This document shows positions 1 through 9,063 of a stretch of DNA of 64,000 bases, one piece after another. The stretch's first letter is position 1, and every line of letters starts with the position of its first letter. The stretch spans positions 124,001-188,000 of the forward strand of contig NZ_BSEV01000008.1 in NCBI RefSeq assembly GCF_027922005.1, given 5' to 3'. The notes under the pieces are model-generated. The model worked only from the letters and a program-made list of their open reading frames with translations, did not search any database and was not told the origin of the DNA. Source of the stretch: Streptosporangium carneum. Its GTDB lineage: Bacteria > Actinomycetota > Actinomycetes > Streptosporangiales > Streptosporangiaceae. The translations under genes were made by a program, and so were the position numbers.

Positions 1-657
1 GCGATGGTCGCCTCCGCCTTCACCGCACCGCACGTGACCGAGTTCGTCACCGTCGACGTGACGAAGACCCTGGAACTGCGCGAGCTGGTCCAGCGGCGCC
101 GCGAGTTCCGCGACACCAAGCTCACGCCCCTGGCGTTCGTCGCCCGCGCCTACCTCCGCGCCCTGGCCCGGATCCCGACGGCGACCGCGCGCTGGGACGA
201 GGCCGCCCAGGAGATCGTCGTCCCCGCCGGCGTCAACCTCGGCTTCGCCGTCGCCACTCCACGTGGCTTGATGGTGCCGAACGTCAAGGACGCGCACACC
301 CTCGGCCTGCTCGACCTCGCCAACGCGATCAATGAGCTCGCCGCCACCGCCCGCGCCGGCAGGACCACGCCGGAGGCGATGGCGGGCGGCTCGACGACCA
401 TCACCAACGTCGGCGTCTTCGGCGTCGACACCGGCACCCCCATCCTCAACCCGGGCGAGACGGCGATCCTGGCCGTCGGCGCCATCCGTCGGCAGCCCTG
501 GGTCGTCGAGGACGCCGCCGGTGAGAGGATCGAGCCCCGCTCGATCCTCCAGCTCGCGCTCTCCTTCGACCACCGCGTGCTCGACGGCGCCGAAGGATCC
601 CAGGTCCTCGGCGACACCGCCGCCCTGCTCGCCGAGCCGGGACTGGCGGTGCTGTGA
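1..657 (+). CDS. 2-oxoacid dehydrogenase E2 acyltransferase, C-terminal part (5' end outside window)
   Basis: This is the catalytic domain of a dihydrolipoamide acyltransferase, the E2 core of a pyruvate or branched-chain 2-oxoacid dehydrogenase complex. It moves acyl groups from lipoate to CoA in the cytoplasm. The frame is open at the first base, so lipoyl and E1/E3-binding domains should lie upstream. The visible 218 residues hold the active-site segment FDHRVLDG (H-x-x-x-D-G) near the C-terminus and the TITNVGVFG strand typical of the family. An acyl-CoA dehydrogenase starts 60 bp downstream on the same strand, which favours a role in branched-chain amino acid or fatty acid breakdown over glycolysis. 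The exact substrate cannot be told from this fragment. Confidence 0.93.
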   Translation, partial: AMVASAFTAPHVTEFVTVDVTKTLELRELVQRRREFRDTKLTPLAFVARAYLRALARIPTATARWDEAAQEIVVPAGVNLGFAVATPRGLMVPNVKDAHTLGLLDLANAINELAATARAGRTTPEAMAGGSTTITNVGVFGVDTGTPILNPGETAILAVGAIRRQPWVVEDAAGERIEPRSILQLALSFDHRVLDGAEGSQVLGDTAALLAEPGLAVL

Positions 658-717
658 TGACGAACCAGGTCGCCGTCACCACCATCCACCACCCCCAGAA
701 CTCCAGGAGAACCGCCG

Positions 718-1893
718 ATGTCGGCCCGACGTACCTTCCGCTCGGCTGAGCACGCCGACCTGATCCAGCTCGTCCGCACGATCGCCGCCGACGAGCTCGC
801 GCCCCGAGCGGCGCAGGCCGAGGCCGACGAGGAGTTCCCCCGCGACGTCTTCCGCATGCTCGGCGAGGTCGGCATCCTCGGCCTGCCCTACCCGGAGGAG
901 GTCGGCGGGTCCGGTCTCCCGTACGAGGTCTACCTCCAGGTGCTGGAGGAGATCGGAGCGGTGTGGGCCTCAGTCGGTGTCGGCGTCTCCGTCCACGCGC
1001 TGTCCTGCTTCGGCCTCGCGACGCGCGGCACTCCGGAGCAACAACAGCGCTGGCTGCCCGAGATGCTCGGTGGCGAGCTCCTCGGCGCCTACTGCCTCTC
1101 CGAGGCGCACGCCGGCTCGGACCCCGCGGCCATGACCGCGACGGCCCGCCGCGACGGCGACGGCTACGTGCTCAACGGCGCCAAGGCCTGGGTCACCCAC
1201 GGCGGCCAGGCCGACTTCTACAAGATCATGGCGCGCACCGGCGCCGTCCAGGGCGACCGCCACGGCATCTCCTGTTTCCTCGTCCCCGCGGACACGCCCG
1301 GCCTGGTCGCGGACGTACCGGAGCGGAAGATGGGCCTCACCGGCTCGACCACCGCCGCCCTGCGGCTCGAAGGGGTCCGGGTGCCGGTGGAACGGCGGCT
1401 GGGCGCGGAGGGTGACGGTCTCAAGATCGCCCTCGCCGGTCTCGACGCGGGCAGGCTCGGCATCGCCGCGGTCGCGACCGGTCTCGCCCAGGGGGCTCTC
1501 GACGCCGCTCTCGCCTACGCCCAGCAGCGCCACACCTTCGGACGGCGGATCATCGACCACCAGGGACTCGGCTTCGTACTTGCCGACATGGAGGCCGCCG
1601 TCGTCTCCGCGCGTGCGACATTGCTGCACGCGGCACGGCTCAAGGACGCCGGCCTCCCGTTCGGCCGCGAGGCGTCGATCGCCAAGCTCGTGGCGACCGA
1701 CAACGCGATGAAGGTGACCACGGACGCCGTCCAGGTCCTCGGGGGTGCGGGCTACACCCGGGAGTTCCCGGTGGAGCGCTACATGCGCGAGGCCAAGGTC
1801 ATGCAGATCTTCGAGGGCACCAACCAGATCCAGCGCATGGTCATCGGACGGCACCTTGACCGCGACAACGCCGGCGCGATCACCCGGCTCTGA
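718..1893 (+). CDS. acyl-CoA dehydrogenase
   Basis: This is a FAD-dependent acyl-CoA dehydrogenase of 391 residues, the usual length, that makes the 2,3-enoyl-CoA and passes electrons to ETF. The family signatures are visible: CLSEAHAGSDP in the middle domain, the helix around QRHTFGRRI, and the C-terminal block YMREAKVMQIFEGTNQIQ. The glutamate in FEGTNQ sits where short- and branched-chain enzymes keep the catalytic base. The start has a good ribosome site (AGGAGA, 8 nt upstream). Position after the E2 gene suggests one operon for branched-chain acyl-CoA oxidation; isobutyryl-, isovaleryl- or short-chain substrates are all possible. It converges on the penicillin-binding protein gene. Confidence 0.93.
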   Translation: MSARRTFRSAEHADLIQLVRTIAADELAPRAAQAEADEEFPRDVFRMLGEVGILGLPYPEEVGGSGLPYEVYLQVLEEIGAVWASVGVGVSVHALSCFGLATRGTPEQQQRWLPEMLGGELLGAYCLSEAHAGSDPAAMTATARRDGDGYVLNGAKAWVTHGGQADFYKIMARTGAVQGDRHGISCFLVPADTPGLVADVPERKMGLTGSTTAALRLEGVRVPVERRLGAEGDGLKIALAGLDAGRLGIAAVATGLAQGALDAALAYAQQRHTFGRRIIDHQGLGFVLADMEAAVVSARATLLHAARLKDAGLPFGREASIAKLVATDNAMKVTTDAVQVLGGAGYTREFPVERYMREAKVMQIFEGTNQIQRMVIGRHLDRDNAGAITRL

Positions 1894-1926
1894 CCAGGAG
1901 ATCGGACCGTCGCCGACGGGTACTGC

Positions 1927-4182
1927 CTAGCCGCGGCCGTTCGAACGGCCGTTGCCGTTCGAACGGCCACGGTCACCGCCGGGACCGTTGTCGCCGTCAG
2001 GGCCGCCGCGGTCGGGGCCGTTGCGGCCCTGACCGGGGCCGTCGACGTCGGCGTTCCGGTCGGGGCCGCCGTCGTTCGACGGAGGCGGCGCGGGCTGGCA
2101 GCTCTGGCCGCAGCCGCCGAACCGCGCCGCGTTGATCGGGGTGAACGACGTCGGGCTGACGTTCTTCAGCGCCGCCAGCATCGTGTCCTTCCAGATCGGC
2201 CCCGGGATGCTGGCGCCGGCCACCACACCGTAATAGCGGCCGCCGATGGTGACGCCGGTCAGCTTGTGGTTCTGCGAGCCGCGCGGGTCACCGATGCTGA
2301 CGGCGCCGGCCAGGTCCGGGGTGAATCCGGCGAACCAGGCGGTGGCGTAGCTGTCGGTGGTGCCGGTCTTGCCCGCCGCGTCACGGCCGATGCCGCCGAC
2401 GCCGCGCATGGTGCCCTTGGTGAACACTCCGGACAGGACGTCGGCCGCCGCGTCGGCGACCTCGGGGTCGAGCGCCTGACGGCACTTGGGCCTGTAGGTG
2501 GTGGTCTTGCCGTCGCGATCGGTGATCTGGGCGATCGCCGTCGGCGCGCAGTACTTGCCGCGGGCGGCGATCGCGGCGTAGGCGTTGGCCACGGTCACCG
2601 GGTCCATCTCGTTGATGCCGAGCGTGAACGTCTCGTACTCCTGGAGCTTGTTCCCGTCGGAGCGGTGGATGCCCAGCGACTTGGCGATCTTGACCGTGTC
2701 GCAGAGCCCGACCTGCTGCTCCAGCGTCATGAAGAACGTGTTCACCGAACCCCACGTGCCCGTCTGCAGGGTCCGCCAGCCGGGAGAGCCCTCGTCGTTG
2801 GTGACGGTGTGGTTCGGGTCGCCGATGCTCTCGCCCTTGCAGTTCTTGAACGTCGAGTAGGCCGGCGCGCGGTAACCCGCGCCGACGGTGAAACCGTCGT
2901 TGATCTTCATGCCCTTGCTCAGGGCGGCGAGCAGGGTGAAGGTCTTGAAGGTGGATCCGGCCTGGAAGCCGATGCCGCCGCCGTGCGCGGCGTCCGCGAT
3001 GAGGTTGTAGGCCATCTCGTGCTTGGCCGCGTTCTGACCGTACGGCCGGCTGGCCGCCATGGCCCTGATGGCCCCGGTGCCCGGCTGGACCAGCGCCTCG
3101 GAGGCCACCGGGTTGTCGGAGGAGTGGACCCACTTGCTGATCGCCTTGTCCGCCGCCGCCTGCATGGCCGGGTCGATCGTGGTCCTGACCGTCAGGCCGC
3201 CGCGGTTGAGAAGCTTGAGACGATCCGCGGCCGTCTTCCCGAAGTCAGGATTTTTCAGGATGTCGTTGCGGACGTAGATGCAGAAGTACGGATACTTGCT
3301 GGACTCACAGCCGCCGGGCAGCTTCGTGCCCTTGTAGCCGAGGCCGGTGGCCTTCGCCTTAGCCGCCTCGTCCGTAGTGATCTTGCCCAGCTCGGCCATC
3401 CGGTCCAGCACGACGTTGCGCCGGCTCAGCAGCCGCTCACGCTGCTTCTTGCCCAGGTTGGGGTCGGTGGCGTTGGGGTTCTGCACGGCGCCCGCCAGCG
3501 TCGCCGCCTGCGGCAGGGTGAGCGCCTCCGCCTTGACGCCGAAGAATCGCTTGGCCGCCGCCTCGACCCCGTAGGCGCCCGCACCGAAGTAGGCGATGTT
3601 GAGGTACTTGCCCAGGATCTCGTCCTTGGGGTACTTCTTCTCCACCGCCATCGCGTACCGCAGCTCCTTGAGCTTGCGCGCGTAGCTGGCCTCAAGCGCC
3701 TTGTTCCGCTCGGCGTCGGTGTCGGCGGAGTTGAGCAGCACCTGCTTGACGTACTGCTGGGTGATGCTGGAGCCGCCCTGGGCCACCCCGCCCGCCTGCA
3801 GGTTCTTGGCGAACGCCCGGATCGTGCCCTCGACGTCGATCGGGCCGTGCTCGTAGAAGCGGTAGTCCTCGATCGAGACGATGGCCGTCTTCATGATCGG
3901 GGCGATCTGGTCGAGCTTGACGACCTCGCGGTACTGCTCGTAGAACCGCGCGATCTCGTTGCCCTTGACGTCCTGCACGACCGTGACCTCCGCAGGAGGC
4001 GGCTCGACCAGGTCCTCGGGCGCGAGGTTCACCTCGTTGGTCGCCGATATGAGACCGACGCCCACCCCTCCCACGGCCGGTAACGCGAGCCCGGCGACCA
4101 CCGCGCCCGCCGCCACCCCCGTGACTGCGAGAAGCCCGATCTTCGACACGACTCCCGGCTGGACCTCACCCCGTCTTGGCAT
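1927..4182 (-). CDS. bifunctional penicillin-binding protein (class A, transglycosylase/transpeptidase)
   Basis: This is a class A PBP of 751 residues that polymerises and crosslinks peptidoglycan outside the membrane. An N-terminal membrane anchor covers residues 12-45. The GT51 transglycosylase domain holds the catalytic glutamate in IEDYRFYEHG (E105) and the GGSSITQQ motif near 136-143. The transpeptidase domain shows all three motifs: S410-T-F-K413, S479-V-N481 and K605-T-G607. The last 55 residues are a Gly/Asn/Asp/Pro/Arg-rich tail of low complexity, a common actinobacterial ending. No ribosome site precedes the ATG, but TAGTCT lies 6 nt upstream, so the message may be leaderless. The gene stands alone and converges on the acyl-CoA dehydrogenase gene. 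Confidence 0.95.
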   Translation of the reverse strand: MPRRGEVQPGVVSKIGLLAVTGVAAGAVVAGLALPAVGGVGVGLISATNEVNLAPEDLVEPPPAEVTVVQDVKGNEIARFYEQYREVVKLDQIAPIMKTAIVSIEDYRFYEHGPIDVEGTIRAFAKNLQAGGVAQGGSSITQQYVKQVLLNSADTDAERNKALEASYARKLKELRYAMAVEKKYPKDEILGKYLNIAYFGAGAYGVEAAAKRFFGVKAEALTLPQAATLAGAVQNPNATDPNLGKKQRERLLSRRNVVLDRMAELGKITTDEAAKAKATGLGYKGTKLPGGCESSKYPYFCIYVRNDILKNPDFGKTAADRLKLLNRGGLTVRTTIDPAMQAAADKAISKWVHSSDNPVASEALVQPGTGAIRAMAASRPYGQNAAKHEMAYNLIADAAHGGGIGFQAGSTFKTFTLLAALSKGMKINDGFTVGAGYRAPAYSTFKNCKGESIGDPNHTVTNDEGSPGWRTLQTGTWGSVNTFFMTLEQQVGLCDTVKIAKSLGIHRSDGNKLQEYETFTLGINEMDPVTVANAYAAIAARGKYCAPTAIAQITDRDGKTTTYRPKCRQALDPEVADAAADVLSGVFTKGTMRGVGGIGRDAAGKTGTTDSYATAWFAGFTPDLAGAVSIGDPRGSQNHKLTGVTIGGRYYGVVAGASIPGPIWKDTMLAALKNVSPTSFTPINAARFGGCGQSCQPAPPPSNDGGPDRNADVDGPGQGRNGPDRGGPDGDNGPGGDRGRSNGNGRSNGRG
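1935..1967. repeat. two palindromes built on GCCGTTCGAACGGC
   Basis: A 16-bp perfect palindrome (GGCCGTTCGAACGGCC) is followed after 3 bp by a 14-bp copy (GCCGTTCGAACGGC). Both lie inside the last codons of the PBP gene, where they encode the RSNGNGRSNG tail, and about 40 bp past the stop of the convergent acyl-CoA dehydrogenase gene. They could act as terminator for that gene, or may only reflect the repeated codons. Confidence 0.55.
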
Positions 4183-4447
4183 GGGACAAGACTATGGGGC
4201 CCCAAGACGTCCCCCGTTACACAGCCGTTCCTCCGGAAAATTGGAAAACCTTCCCCATACCAAGCTCATCTGGGCGAACCACCCCATATCCCGGCGGTCC
4301 GCACACCTCACGGACAGGCGGAGCGCGCCCGGCATGGCACCGCCGGGGCCTGAGGCGGCCGCTCCTGTTCGCCGCTCGCCGGTGGGCGCCCCGCTCGACG
4401 CGGGGCCCGGCTAGCATGGATCGGCAAGTCCAGTCTGGAGGGCGGTC

Positions 4448-5053
4448 ATGCGCACTCTGACCCGCAAGGGGGCCGCGACGCGGCAGCGCATTCTCGAGGG
4501 CGCGGCGGCGCACATCCGGGAGCACGGCGTGGCCGACATGACGCTCGACGACGTGCTGGCCAGGACGGCGACGAGCAAGAGCCAGCTCTTCCACTACTTC
4601 CCGGACGGCCGGGAGGAGCTGCTGCTGGCCGTGGCCCGTTTCGAGGCCGACCGCGTGCTGGAGGACCAGCGACCCCAGCTCGGCGACCTCACCTCCTGGT
4701 CCGCCTGGCAGTCGTGGCGTGACAAGGTCGTCGACCGCTACCGGCGGCAGGGCCGCCTGTGTCCGCTCAACGCCGTCACGTCACAGCTGGGCATTCGCAC
4801 GCCCGGCGCCCAGGCCGTGGTCACCGAGCTGATGCACCGCTGGCAGGCCGAGATCGCCACCGGCGTGCGGCACATGCAGGACGCCGGCGAGATCGACCCG
4901 GCCCTGGACCCCGACCGTGCGGCGGCCGCCCTGCTCGCCGGCATCCAGGGCGGCGTGCTGATCCAGATGTCCACCGGTGAGACCGACCATCTGGAAGCCG
5001 CCCTGGACATGGGCATCGCCCATCTGCGCGCCGGCAGGCCCGCGCCGTCTTGA
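4448..5053 (+). CDS. TetR family transcriptional regulator
   Basis: This protein of 201 residues has an N-terminal TetR-type HTH at about 10-55 (the stretch around DMTLDDVLARTATSKSQLFH, with HYF closing it) and a helical ligand domain ending in a segment like the TetR C-terminal domain of the YxaF/LmrA type (ALLAGIQGGVLIQM). A GGAGGG ribosome site precedes the ATG. No target gene lies beside it: the PBP upstream is divergent and may be the target, but no operator was found in the 265 bp between them. Ligand unknown. Confidence 0.9.
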   Translation: MRTLTRKGAATRQRILEGAAAHIREHGVADMTLDDVLARTATSKSQLFHYFPDGREELLLAVARFEADRVLEDQRPQLGDLTSWSAWQSWRDKVVDRYRRQGRLCPLNAVTSQLGIRTPGAQAVVTELMHRWQAEIATGVRHMQDAGEIDPALDPDRAAAALLAGIQGGVLIQMSTGETDHLEAALDMGIAHLRAGRPAPS

Positions 5054-5122
5054 CAGGGGGCTCCGCCTCCAGGGGCGGCGGACGCGGCCTGTCGCCCCGC
5101 CCGCCGTCCGGCCTCTTCGCGC

Positions 5123-5209
5123 TCAGAACACGCCGGCGAAGCAGGCGATGACGACGGCCATCACGAGCACGGCCACCGACAACGCCTTCATGAGACTCGA
5201 TATGGACAA
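5123..5209 (-). CDS. small hydrophobic membrane peptide, 28 residues
   Basis: This short frame starts at TTG with GGGAG placed 7 nt upstream, and ends in TGA. It encodes a short polar start (MSISS) and then one hydrophobic segment, ALSVAVLVMAVVIACFAGVF, long enough to span a membrane. A start at the internal ATG (22 residues) is possible but lacks a spaced ribosome site. Single-segment peptides of this size are often unannotated in actinomycetes. It stands alone between the TetR gene and the DUF308 gene. I do not recognise a family, and chance cannot be excluded. Confidence 0.4.
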   Translation of the reverse strand: MSISSLMKALSVAVLVMAVVIACFAGVF

Positions 5210-5605
5210 CGGGATGCTCCCTTCCGTGGTGAAGCCCGCCGAAGCGGAACGGCGGCGTGTCAGGCGGCGGCGGTCGCCCGGACGGTGACCGGGATGTTGC
5301 CGCGAGTGGCCTGGAATGGGGTTCACGGATTCTCCGGAAAGGCCCAGAACCAGGTCGTACGGGCCGTGGCTCAAGGATCGTCCAGACGCGCCCGGGGCAG
5401 GAACAGTCGAATGACTCAATGCTCCTGCCCGCCTTGCGCAGCCGGTCCGGCGCGGCCTGCCGGGACGCTCTGCTCCGGAGAAGGGTGCGGACCGCCTATG
5501 ACGGACGCGATGTCCGGTCCACCGCCTGCGATGCCGAGACAGCCTGCCGGACGCGATCCGACAGGCTGTCGGTGTGTTCGTGGTCGTGTCGAGCTCAGAG
5601 TGCCG
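5210..5605. other. intergenic region with a terminator-like hairpin
   Basis: There is no supported gene in these 396 bp. A hairpin at 5538-5570 pairs GACAGCCTG with CAGGCTGTC, then has one mismatch and three more pairs around a 7-nt loop. It lies about 36 nt past the stop of the minus-strand DUF308 gene and probably ends that transcript, although no T-run follows. The part next to the small peptide gene is its likely promoter region. Confidence 0.5.
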
Positions 5606-6163
5606 TCAGACGGTCTGCGTCCGCGGCCGGCGGGCACGCCAGGCCAGCAGCCCGGCCTGGACGATGAAGAACACGCCGCCGCCTGTGGCATAGACCGACA
5701 GCACGTCGAGCGAGGCGTCGGCCCCGAGGGCCTGGATGTTGTAGAAGATGCCCACGAGGAACGACAGGCCACCCGCGATCAGTATCGGCCACTGCCTGCC
5801 CAGCTCCGGGCCGCGCCGCCGGATCCCGACCAGCGCCTGCGCCGCGCCGGAGACGACCGCCCAGGCGCCGAACACGTGCAGCACCGCCGCCACCCCGCTC
5901 GTCCCCGCCACGCCGACGCCGACGGCGGCCAGGGCGCTGAGCACCCCGTTGAACAGCGTCAGACGACGCTCCGATCCGTCAGGGAGCGCACGCAGGTCGA
6001 TCAACGACGACACCGCGTCGATCAGCGGATAGACGACCAGCAGGGTGATCGCGAGGGCGTCGACGGGGTTGTGGGCCACGGCGAACGCGGCGGCCCACGC
6101 CACGGCCAGCACTCCACGGCCCAGGTACAGCTTCAGCAGGGATGACGTCTTCGTGTTCGTCAT
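5606..6163 (-). CDS. DUF308/HdeD-like membrane protein
   Basis: This integral membrane protein of 185 residues has about six hydrophobic helices in pairs, matching the HdeD/DUF308 pattern of repeated two-helix units; the short loops hold charged residues such as LRALPDGSERR and GIRRRGPELGR. HdeD proteins are tied to acid or envelope stress in enterobacteria, but the actinobacterial members have no proven role. It follows the tannase-family gene after only 30 bp on the same strand, so the two are probably one transcript ending at the hairpin near 5550. Confidence 0.75.
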   Translation of the reverse strand: MTNTKTSSLLKLYLGRGVLAVAWAAAFAVAHNPVDALAITLLVVYPLIDAVSSLIDLRALPDGSERRLTLFNGVLSALAAVGVGVAGTSGVAAVLHVFGAWAVVSGAAQALVGIRRRGPELGRQWPILIAGGLSFLVGIFYNIQALGADASLDVLSVYATGGGVFFIVQAGLLAWRARRPRTQTV

Positions 6164-6193
6164 GAACGGCCTTTCCGGACGAGTGGATGGTTG

Positions 6194-7813
6194 TCAGCGC
6201 CGGACGGGGACGCAGCGGTGGCTTGCGGCGTCGGCCGGGTCGCCGTGGCCGGTGTAGCGGGAGACGGACGGGTAGGGGCACAGTTCGCGGGTGACCGTCG
6301 CGCCGGAGGCGTTCGTGATGGCGGCGCTCAGGGTCCGCGGGGCCTTGCCGCGTTCGACCCAGGCGGTCAGGGCGCCCAGGGCGTCGGTGGGCACGGGGCC
6401 GGTGCTCGTGGGGCCGGCGCAGTGGGCGACGCCCGGCGCCAGGAACAGCCGGTAGAAGTCGTCGAGGCGGCCGCCCGTGGCCCGCTGGGCGTGCTGGAAG
6501 TAGTTCACCGTGCCCTGGGCGGGGATGAGCTGGTCGGCCTGGCCGTGCCAGGTGAGCAGCTTGCCGCCGGACCTGCGGAAGGCCGACAGGTCGGGGTCGT
6601 CGGTGCCGATGATCGTGTCGTACTCGGCCTGGGACTGCGCGAACAGTTCGGCGAACTCGGCGTAGGTGATCGTCGACACGTCGAAGGAGGGCTGGCGCTT
6701 CAGGAACGTCGAGACCCAGGCGGCCGGGACGGGGAACGGCGCGCCCACGCGGTCGCCGTCGGCGTCGACGCGGGTGCCGGCCAGGTCGAAGCCGGCACCG
6801 ACCGGGACTCCTGCCCACAGCTTCCTGCCGGTCGGGGTGCGGGGGCCGTCCCAGATCCTGCGGACGACGGCCGCGTCGGCCGCGGTGATGGTCTCCTGCT
6901 TTCCGTCGCACTCGACCGTCTTGCCGATGAGCCGGCGCGGGTCGAAGGCGCATTTCGCGGGGTCGCCGATCAATCCGTCGGAGACGCCGTCGAGCCGGTC
7001 ACAGGCTTTGACGGCGGCCTGGGTGAAGGCGTCGAACTCGCACGGGGCGGGGAAGGTGTTCTCCTGGTTCATCACCACCTGGGGCCACAGGGTGGCGACC
7101 TCGAACTCGTCCCAGTTGACGGCGGGGGCGGTGGCGAGGATGCCGTCGTAGTCGCCGGGGTGGCGCTGGGCCTCCATGTAGCCCTGGCGACCGCCGGTCG
7201 AGCAGCCGTTCCAGTAGGAGTAGGCGGCGGGTCTGCCGTAGACCTTGGCGATGACCTGTTTGGCGAGAAGTGTCATCTCGTGCTGGGAGCGGTCGGCGAA
7301 GTTCTTCAGCAGTGGCGTGTTGACCTTGCCCTCGCCGGTCAGGGCCCAGGAGGTGTCGAGGTAGGGGCCGACGCCGGCGTCGGTGGTCGCGGCGGCGTAG
7401 CCGTTCTTGATCGCGGCGGCCAGGCCTGTGCCGTAGTCGCCGGCGGCGTAGGCGCTGCCGCCCACCGCCTGGAAGCGGCCGGTCCAACCTGTCTCGGGCA
7501 GCCAGACGCGTACTTTGGCGTGGTCGTCGGCGCCGGGGTGGGTGAGGGTGATCGTGACGTCGCAGTGGGCCGGGACGTCGGGGATCTCGACGGCGCCCAG
7601 CGGCGGCACCGCGGGGACGTGCACGGTCCCCGCCTCGCGGCGCGCGGCTGTCACGGCTTCCACGGTGGTGCCGACCGGGGCGTTCACGGAGACGGACGAG
7701 CACGTGAACGGGGCGGCGGCCAGGCTGCCGGTCTCCGCCGCGGCGCCGCTCGGCGCGTACAGCGCGGCGGCCAGCGGCACGGCGGCGGCCAGGACGGCCA
7801 GTATTCGTTTCAT
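6194..7813 (-). CDS. secreted tannase/feruloyl esterase family protein
   Basis: This is an exported alpha/beta hydrolase of 539 residues in the tannase family, which cleaves ester bonds of plant phenolics such as galloyl or feruloyl esters. A Sec signal covers residues 1-26 (MKRILAVLAAAVPLAAALYAP, ending near AAA-ET). The nucleophile is Ser205 in GCSTGG, next to Cys204; His464 is next to Cys465 (GVAHC). This CS...HC pairing, where a disulfide holds Ser and His together, is the mark of the family. The chosen ATG has AAGAGGA upstream; the frame runs further 5' but without a signal-like start. It is divergent from a hydrolase operon that shares a 23-bp element, so a common regulator is likely. 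True substrate unknown. Confidence 0.92.
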   Translation of the reverse strand: MKRILAVLAAAVPLAAALYAPSGAAAETGSLAAAPFTCSSVSVNAPVGTTVEAVTAARREAGTVHVPAVPPLGAVEIPDVPAHCDVTITLTHPGADDHAKVRVWLPETGWTGRFQAVGGSAYAAGDYGTGLAAAIKNGYAAATTDAGVGPYLDTSWALTGEGKVNTPLLKNFADRSQHEMTLLAKQVIAKVYGRPAAYSYWNGCSTGGRQGYMEAQRHPGDYDGILATAPAVNWDEFEVATLWPQVVMNQENTFPAPCEFDAFTQAAVKACDRLDGVSDGLIGDPAKCAFDPRRLIGKTVECDGKQETITAADAAVVRRIWDGPRTPTGRKLWAGVPVGAGFDLAGTRVDADGDRVGAPFPVPAAWVSTFLKRQPSFDVSTITYAEFAELFAQSQAEYDTIIGTDDPDLSAFRRSGGKLLTWHGQADQLIPAQGTVNYFQHAQRATGGRLDDFYRLFLAPGVAHCAGPTSTGPVPTDALGALTAWVERGKAPRTLSAAITNASGATVTRELCPYPSVSRYTGHGDPADAASHRCVPVRR

Positions 7814-8212
7814 GACGTTCCTCTTGCTGAAGTCGTCAGCTGTTGGGGTGTGTCCCACTGTCGTTCGCGGCCGGCACCGGCACATCAGTCAGTTGACGGT
7901 CAGCACCGGTGAGTCACTCCGGGCACAGGTCGGCGGCCTGCGTACGGGGCGTCCGCGCAGCGCCGCCCATACTCACGTCACTGACTGAAGAGTTGAATGG
8001 CTTAACGCGCCGAGGCGCGCACAGGCGCGTGGACGGCCGCCACACGAGGCCGGGCAGCCGACCGACCAGCGCCGTTGCGGTGCTGAGCGACGGCCCGGCC
8101 GACTCGTGATGACTGACCGTCAAGTGACCGATGTGACCGCGGTCCTTCCCGGACGACAGTGATGGCAGCAGATCCACCACCTTCGTCGGAAGCTTCTTGA
8201 AAGGGAAACATC
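7814..8212. promoter_or_regulatory. divergent control region of the tannase and hydrolase units
   Basis: These 399 bp hold no gene. Two near-identical 23-bp elements, at 7881-7903 and on the opposite strand at 8113-8135, match at 21 of 23 positions. Their shared core read toward each gene is CTGACCGTCAA. They lie 68 and 78 bp upstream of the two start codons and in the same orientation relative to their genes. This symmetry suggests two binding sites of one regulator, or a shared promoter type. No regulator gene is adjacent. Confidence 0.7.
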
Positions 8213-9040
8213 GTGGTCAGCATCAAGGGTGTACGCAGGCGGCGGCTCAGGCTGGGCGCCGTGTCGACGATCGCGATCGGTCTCCTCGCCACCGCCGCCG
8301 CCACGCCCGCCTTCGCGGCGGACAAGCCCGCCAAGCCGACCGTCGTGCTGGAACACGGCGCCTTCGCCGACGCCTCCAGCTGGAACGACGTGATCAAGGA
8401 ACTGCGCCGTGACGGCTACCCCGTCGTCGCCGCGGCCAACCCGCTGCGCGGACCGGCCAACGACGCCGCCGCACTGCGCAGCGTCCTCGACCACGTCGAA
8501 GGACCCAAGATCCTCGTCGGGCACTCCTACGGCGGCTCGGTCATCAGCGCGGCCGGCGCGAACGACCCCCAGGTCAAGGCCCTCGTCTACGTCGCCGCCT
8601 TCCTGCCCGCCCCCGGCGAGACCGCCCTGGAGCTGACGAACAAGTACCCCGGCTCCACCCTCCCCGACGCCCTCGACCCCGTCCCCTTCACCCTCCCCGG
8701 CGGCGCCACCGGAACCGACCTGTACATCAAGCCCGGCACGTTCCACCACCAGTTCGCCGCCGACGTCCCGGCCGGCACCGCCGCCCTCATGGCCGCCACC
8801 CAGCGGCCCATCGCCCAGTCCGCCCTGGAGGAGAAGGCCGAGGCCGCCGCCTGGCAGGACAAGCCCTCCTGGGCCGTCATCGCCACCCAGGACCTCAACA
8901 TCCCCGTCGACGCCCAGCGCTACATGGCCAAGCGCGCCCGCGCGCACGTCACCGAAGTCCGCGCCTCCCACTCCGTCGCCGTCTCCCACCCGAAGACCGT
9001 GGCCGACGTCATCGAGAAGGCCGCGCGCGCCACCCGCTAG
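8213..9040 (+). CDS. exported alpha/beta hydrolase
   Basis: This is an alpha/beta-fold hydrolase of 275 residues with a signal peptide (residues 1-36, twin Arg/Lys start, long Ala-rich core, cut near AFA-AD). The nucleophile elbow is G-H-S105-Y-G-G, the oxyanion motif is LEHGAFADASSW at 47-57, and the late ASHSVAVSHP supplies the histidine. This pattern matches the AB hydrolase group of small esterases and salicylate- or methylketone-type esterases. The start is GTG with GAAAGGGA upstream. It leads a three-gene run with a VOC protein and an FAD oxidoreductase (gaps of 23 and 41 bp). The set suggests uptake-independent breakdown or detoxification of an aromatic ester, but that is inference. 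Confidence 0.9.
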   Translation: MVSIKGVRRRRLRLGAVSTIAIGLLATAAATPAFAADKPAKPTVVLEHGAFADASSWNDVIKELRRDGYPVVAAANPLRGPANDAAALRSVLDHVEGPKILVGHSYGGSVISAAGANDPQVKALVYVAAFLPAPGETALELTNKYPGSTLPDALDPVPFTLPGGATGTDLYIKPGTFHHQFAADVPAGTAALMAATQRPIAQSALEEKAEAAAWQDKPSWAVIATQDLNIPVDAQRYMAKRARAHVTEVRASHSVAVSHPKTVADVIEKAARATR

Positions 9041-9063
9041 CCCCCGAAAGAAAGATCACGACC

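Noticed and set aside
657-749. Thirty-codon frame starting at the E2 stop (ATGA type)
   Set aside because: It overlaps the acyl-CoA dehydrogenase start and ribosome site, and the residues show no protein-like pattern.
2266-4083. Long open frame on the plus strand opposite the PBP gene
   Set aside because: It is Val/Gly/Arg/Leu-rich without any domain, and is the usual mirror frame of a GC-rich gene.
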